Assembly: GCF_042652345.1 (NCBI RefSeq)
Contig: NZ_JBHSJJ010000001.1
Coordinates: forward strand, 686,417-750,416
Length of the DNA stretch: 64,000 nt
Reading direction: 5' to 3'
DNA from: Negadavirga shengliensis
Lineage (GTDB): Bacteria > Bacteroidota > Bacteroidia > Cytophagales > Cyclobacteriaceae
Positions 62,260 to 64,000 of this stretch are shown here, piece by piece (position 1 is the stretch's first letter; each line of letters starts with the position of its first letter). A program made the translations under genes and the position numbers. A model generated the notes under the pieces. The model did not search any database, was not told the origin of the DNA, and worked only from the letters and a program-made list of their open reading frames with translations.

Positions 62260-62949
62260 ATGCCGGTTATACTTTCCATAGAAACCGCAGTCTCGGTTTG
62301 CTCAGTAGCTGTACATAAAGACGGCAGTTTGCAGGGTTTGATAGAACTCCACCAAGCGAATGTACACGGTCAAAAATTAGTTCCCCTGATCAAAGACCTT
62401 TTAACCCAACTTGGCATTAAAGGGCAGGAACTGGATGCTGTTGCGGTTTCCAAAGGCCCCGGATCATATACCGGTTTACGGATCGGGGTCTCTACGGCAA
62501 AAGGACTTGCATTTGCCCACGGCTTGCCCCTTATTGGAGTGGATACTTTGGACGCGTTGGCCAGGAATGTAAAAGAGATACTGCATGCAGGTGAATTTGT
62601 TGTCCCTATGATGGATGCGAGGAGAATGGAGGTGTATTGTAAAGTTTATGATAGTGACCTGAAAATAGTATCTCCCTTATCCGCGCACATTTTGAGCGGT
62701 GATTCTTTTTCCGATTTTTTGGAAGGGGGGAGGGTTTATTTCCTGGGAAATGCCAATCCCAAAACTTCGGCGTTAATCGTCCATCCCAATGCTTGTTTTT
62801 TGGATTTGGTGAATACAGCATCCTCTGTGGGCGAAATTGCTGCCGGGAAATTTGAAAAGGGAGAGTTTGAAGATTTGGCTTATTTCGAACCGAACTACCT
62901 CAAGGATTTTATGGTTATTAAATCTAAGAAGAATCCTTTGTTGTCATGA
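62260..62949 (+). CDS. tsaB: tRNA threonylcarbamoyladenosine biosynthesis protein TsaB
   Basis: 229 residues. ASKHA-type opening ILSIETAVSVCSVAV, then VSKGPGSYTGLRIGVSTAKGLAF, the TsaB signature, and MMDARRMEVYCKVYD. TsaB partners TsaD and TsaE to install t6A37 on tRNAs reading ANN codons. The gene begins 9 bp after the S41 gene and overlaps the next gene by 4 bp. Confidence 0.94.
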   Translation: MPVILSIETAVSVCSVAVHKDGSLQGLIELHQANVHGQKLVPLIKDLLTQLGIKGQELDAVAVSKGPGSYTGLRIGVSTAKGLAFAHGLPLIGVDTLDALARNVKEILHAGEFVVPMMDARRMEVYCKVYDSDLKIVSPLSAHILSGDSFSDFLEGGRVYFLGNANPKTSALIVHPNACFLDLVNTASSVGEIAAGKFEKGEFEDLAYFEPNYLKDFMVIKSKKNPLLS

Positions 62950-63476
62950 CAGAAATTGTAAATAGGGTAGCTAACAGTCCGATCGTGACCATAGATCTGG
63001 ACAAGTTTTACAGAGAGGGTGAAAGGGTCATATTTGACCTTAAGCCGTTTTTATTTCAGGAGATGGTACTGAGGGAGAAAGATTATAGGCAACAATTGAA
63101 GGAACTTGACTGGACGTACTATAAAGATAAATTTGTCGCAGTTACCTGCAGTGCTGATGCCATCATTCCTTCATGGGCATATATGTTGGCCATGACTTAC
63201 CTGAAGCCCGTTGCGGCTGAGACGATATTGGGTGACCAAGTAGCGTTGGAGCAATATTTGGTTTCGAAGAGCTTACAGAAAATAAATCCTGAGGATTTTC
63301 TTGACAAACCGGTGGTCATAAAAGGATGCAGCAAATTTCCCGTAACCGGATTTGTTTATGGGGAATTGATGAATTTGTTGATGCCCTTCGCAAGGAGCAT
63401 CATGTATGGAGAGCCATGCAGTACGGTACCTATATACAAGCGGGCAAAGCCCCAGCGGGACCAGGGTGAGGAATAG
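62946..63476 (+). CDS. DUF2480-family protein
   Basis: 176 residues. MTEIVNRVANSPIVTIDLDKF and VAVTCSADAIIPSWAYMLAM match DUF2480, a family restricted to Bacteroidota with unknown function; the KGCSKFPVTGFVYGEL segment with one Cys is also conserved. Its ATG overlaps the tsaB stop (ATGA), implying translational coupling, so a role near translation or tRNA modification is a positional guess. Confidence 0.85.
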   Translation: MTEIVNRVANSPIVTIDLDKFYREGERVIFDLKPFLFQEMVLREKDYRQQLKELDWTYYKDKFVAVTCSADAIIPSWAYMLAMTYLKPVAAETILGDQVALEQYLVSKSLQKINPEDFLDKPVVIKGCSKFPVTGFVYGELMNLLMPFARSIMYGEPCSTVPIYKRAKPQRDQGEE

Positions 63477-63657
63477 TTTTGTGGGGCGCTCAGGCATTCA
63501 TGAAATCACTAAATAATTTTCCGATATTTTTTGCTAATTATCAGAAAGAGCTATATGTTTGCATTCCCTTTTGAAAGAAGTTCGATTTGGGGGGTTTGGC
63601 ACGGTAAGATATTTGAAAATTTCAAATAAAATTTTTTCAGAATTTTTGATAATTTTA

Positions 63658-63689
63658 TTTGAGATTACGAAATAAAAATCCGATCTTTG
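63658..63689 (+). promoter_or_regulatory. rRNA operon promoter
   Basis: TTTG at 63658-63661 and GATCTTTG at 63682-63689 (one mismatch to TAnnTTTG) are 20 bp apart, with the initiating region CATTCC close by. Transcription would begin about 185 bp before 16S. Confidence 0.75.
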
Positions 63690-63810
63690 CATTCCAATTT
63701 CGGAAAAACAATTCAAAACTGGTTTTATTTGATCAGCACGCAGGTTTGGAAAGCAAGCCTGGAAAGTTCTTTGAAGTATTGTAAGACAGCAAAAAACAAT
63801 AACCTGGGTA

Positions 63811-63863
63811 GACCAATTTTATTGGTCGTAGAAACATATATTCTTTTGATAATATTTCAAAAG
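63811..63863 (+). other. rRNA leader hairpins
   Basis: GACCAAT/ATTGGTC (63811-63827, 3-nt loop) and CTTTTGA/TCAAAAG (about 63843-63863) lie between the rRNA promoter and 16S. They may act in leader antitermination or RNase III processing. Confidence 0.5.
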
Positions 63864-63878
63864 GAATTCAAACACTTT

Positions 63879-64000
<122 letters not shown>

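Overview
The window looks like a chromosomal segment of a Bacteroidota bacterium, most likely a cytophagalean close to Cyclobacteriaceae. The 5' end of a 16S rRNA gene with a Bacteroidota-like start enters at the right edge. The clearest promoters (rpmH, rrn, hemH, the fluoride riboswitch) follow the Bacteroidota pattern TTTG-N19-21-TAnnTTTG. Many exported proteins carry short lipobox signals, and Shine-Dalgarno sequences are weak or absent. Family assignments come from reading the translated sequence, not from searches.

Layout. 1-1.6 kb: the end of an ECF sigma factor gene, then a decayed locus made of a TetR gene with a one-base frameshift, its intact 26-bp palindromic operator, and a truncated cupin. 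1.6-12.2 kb: a lipoprotein metallopeptidase and one very large three-module NRPS with a terminal thioesterase and no tailoring genes nearby. 12.5-16.5 kb: a K+ channel, a lipoprotein, a deacetylase-like protein, an unusual tRNA-like transcription unit and ddl. 16.7-21.8 kb: a universal stress protein and two cation/proton antiporters. 22-30.7 kb: hemH, small membrane proteins, a lysine-ketoglutarate reductase/saccharopine dehydrogenase-like enzyme, an M14 carboxypeptidase, a TIGR01777 epimerase and a porin. 30.8-32.3 kb: a fluoride riboswitch controlling a CLC-type fluoride exporter.

32.3-40 kb: an unknown lipoprotein, an acyl-carrier-like protein without its serine, a fatty acid hydroxylase, GNAT and Gfo/Idh/MocA genes, then tRNA-Arg(CCG). 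Next to that tRNA lie two perfect hairpins and an 805-bp unit bounded by 13-bp direct repeats, carrying one integrase-arm-like gene. A frame-shifted alpha/beta hydrolase and a 2H phosphoesterase follow. 40.2-48.8 kb: the lactate-oxidation operon lutABC, a PNPOx-like protein, a Zn/Cd-type P1B ATPase and a short-chain fatty acid transporter. 48.9-59.8 kb: peptidase-rich (DPP IV, an M16 pair, M61) plus a PHP-domain lipoprotein, a DUF2383-like protein and DoxX. 59.9-63.5 kb: the housekeeping run rpmH-rnpA-S41 protease-tsaB-DUF2480, followed by the rRNA promoter, leader and 16S start.

The observations most worth following are the tRNA-like RNA with a roughly 50-nt variable region, the 805-bp repeat-bounded unit beside tRNA-Arg, the serine-less carrier protein, the riboswitch-CLC pair that moves the annotated start, the orphan NRPS with half a condensation domain at its N-terminus, and two separate frameshifts in otherwise intact genes.
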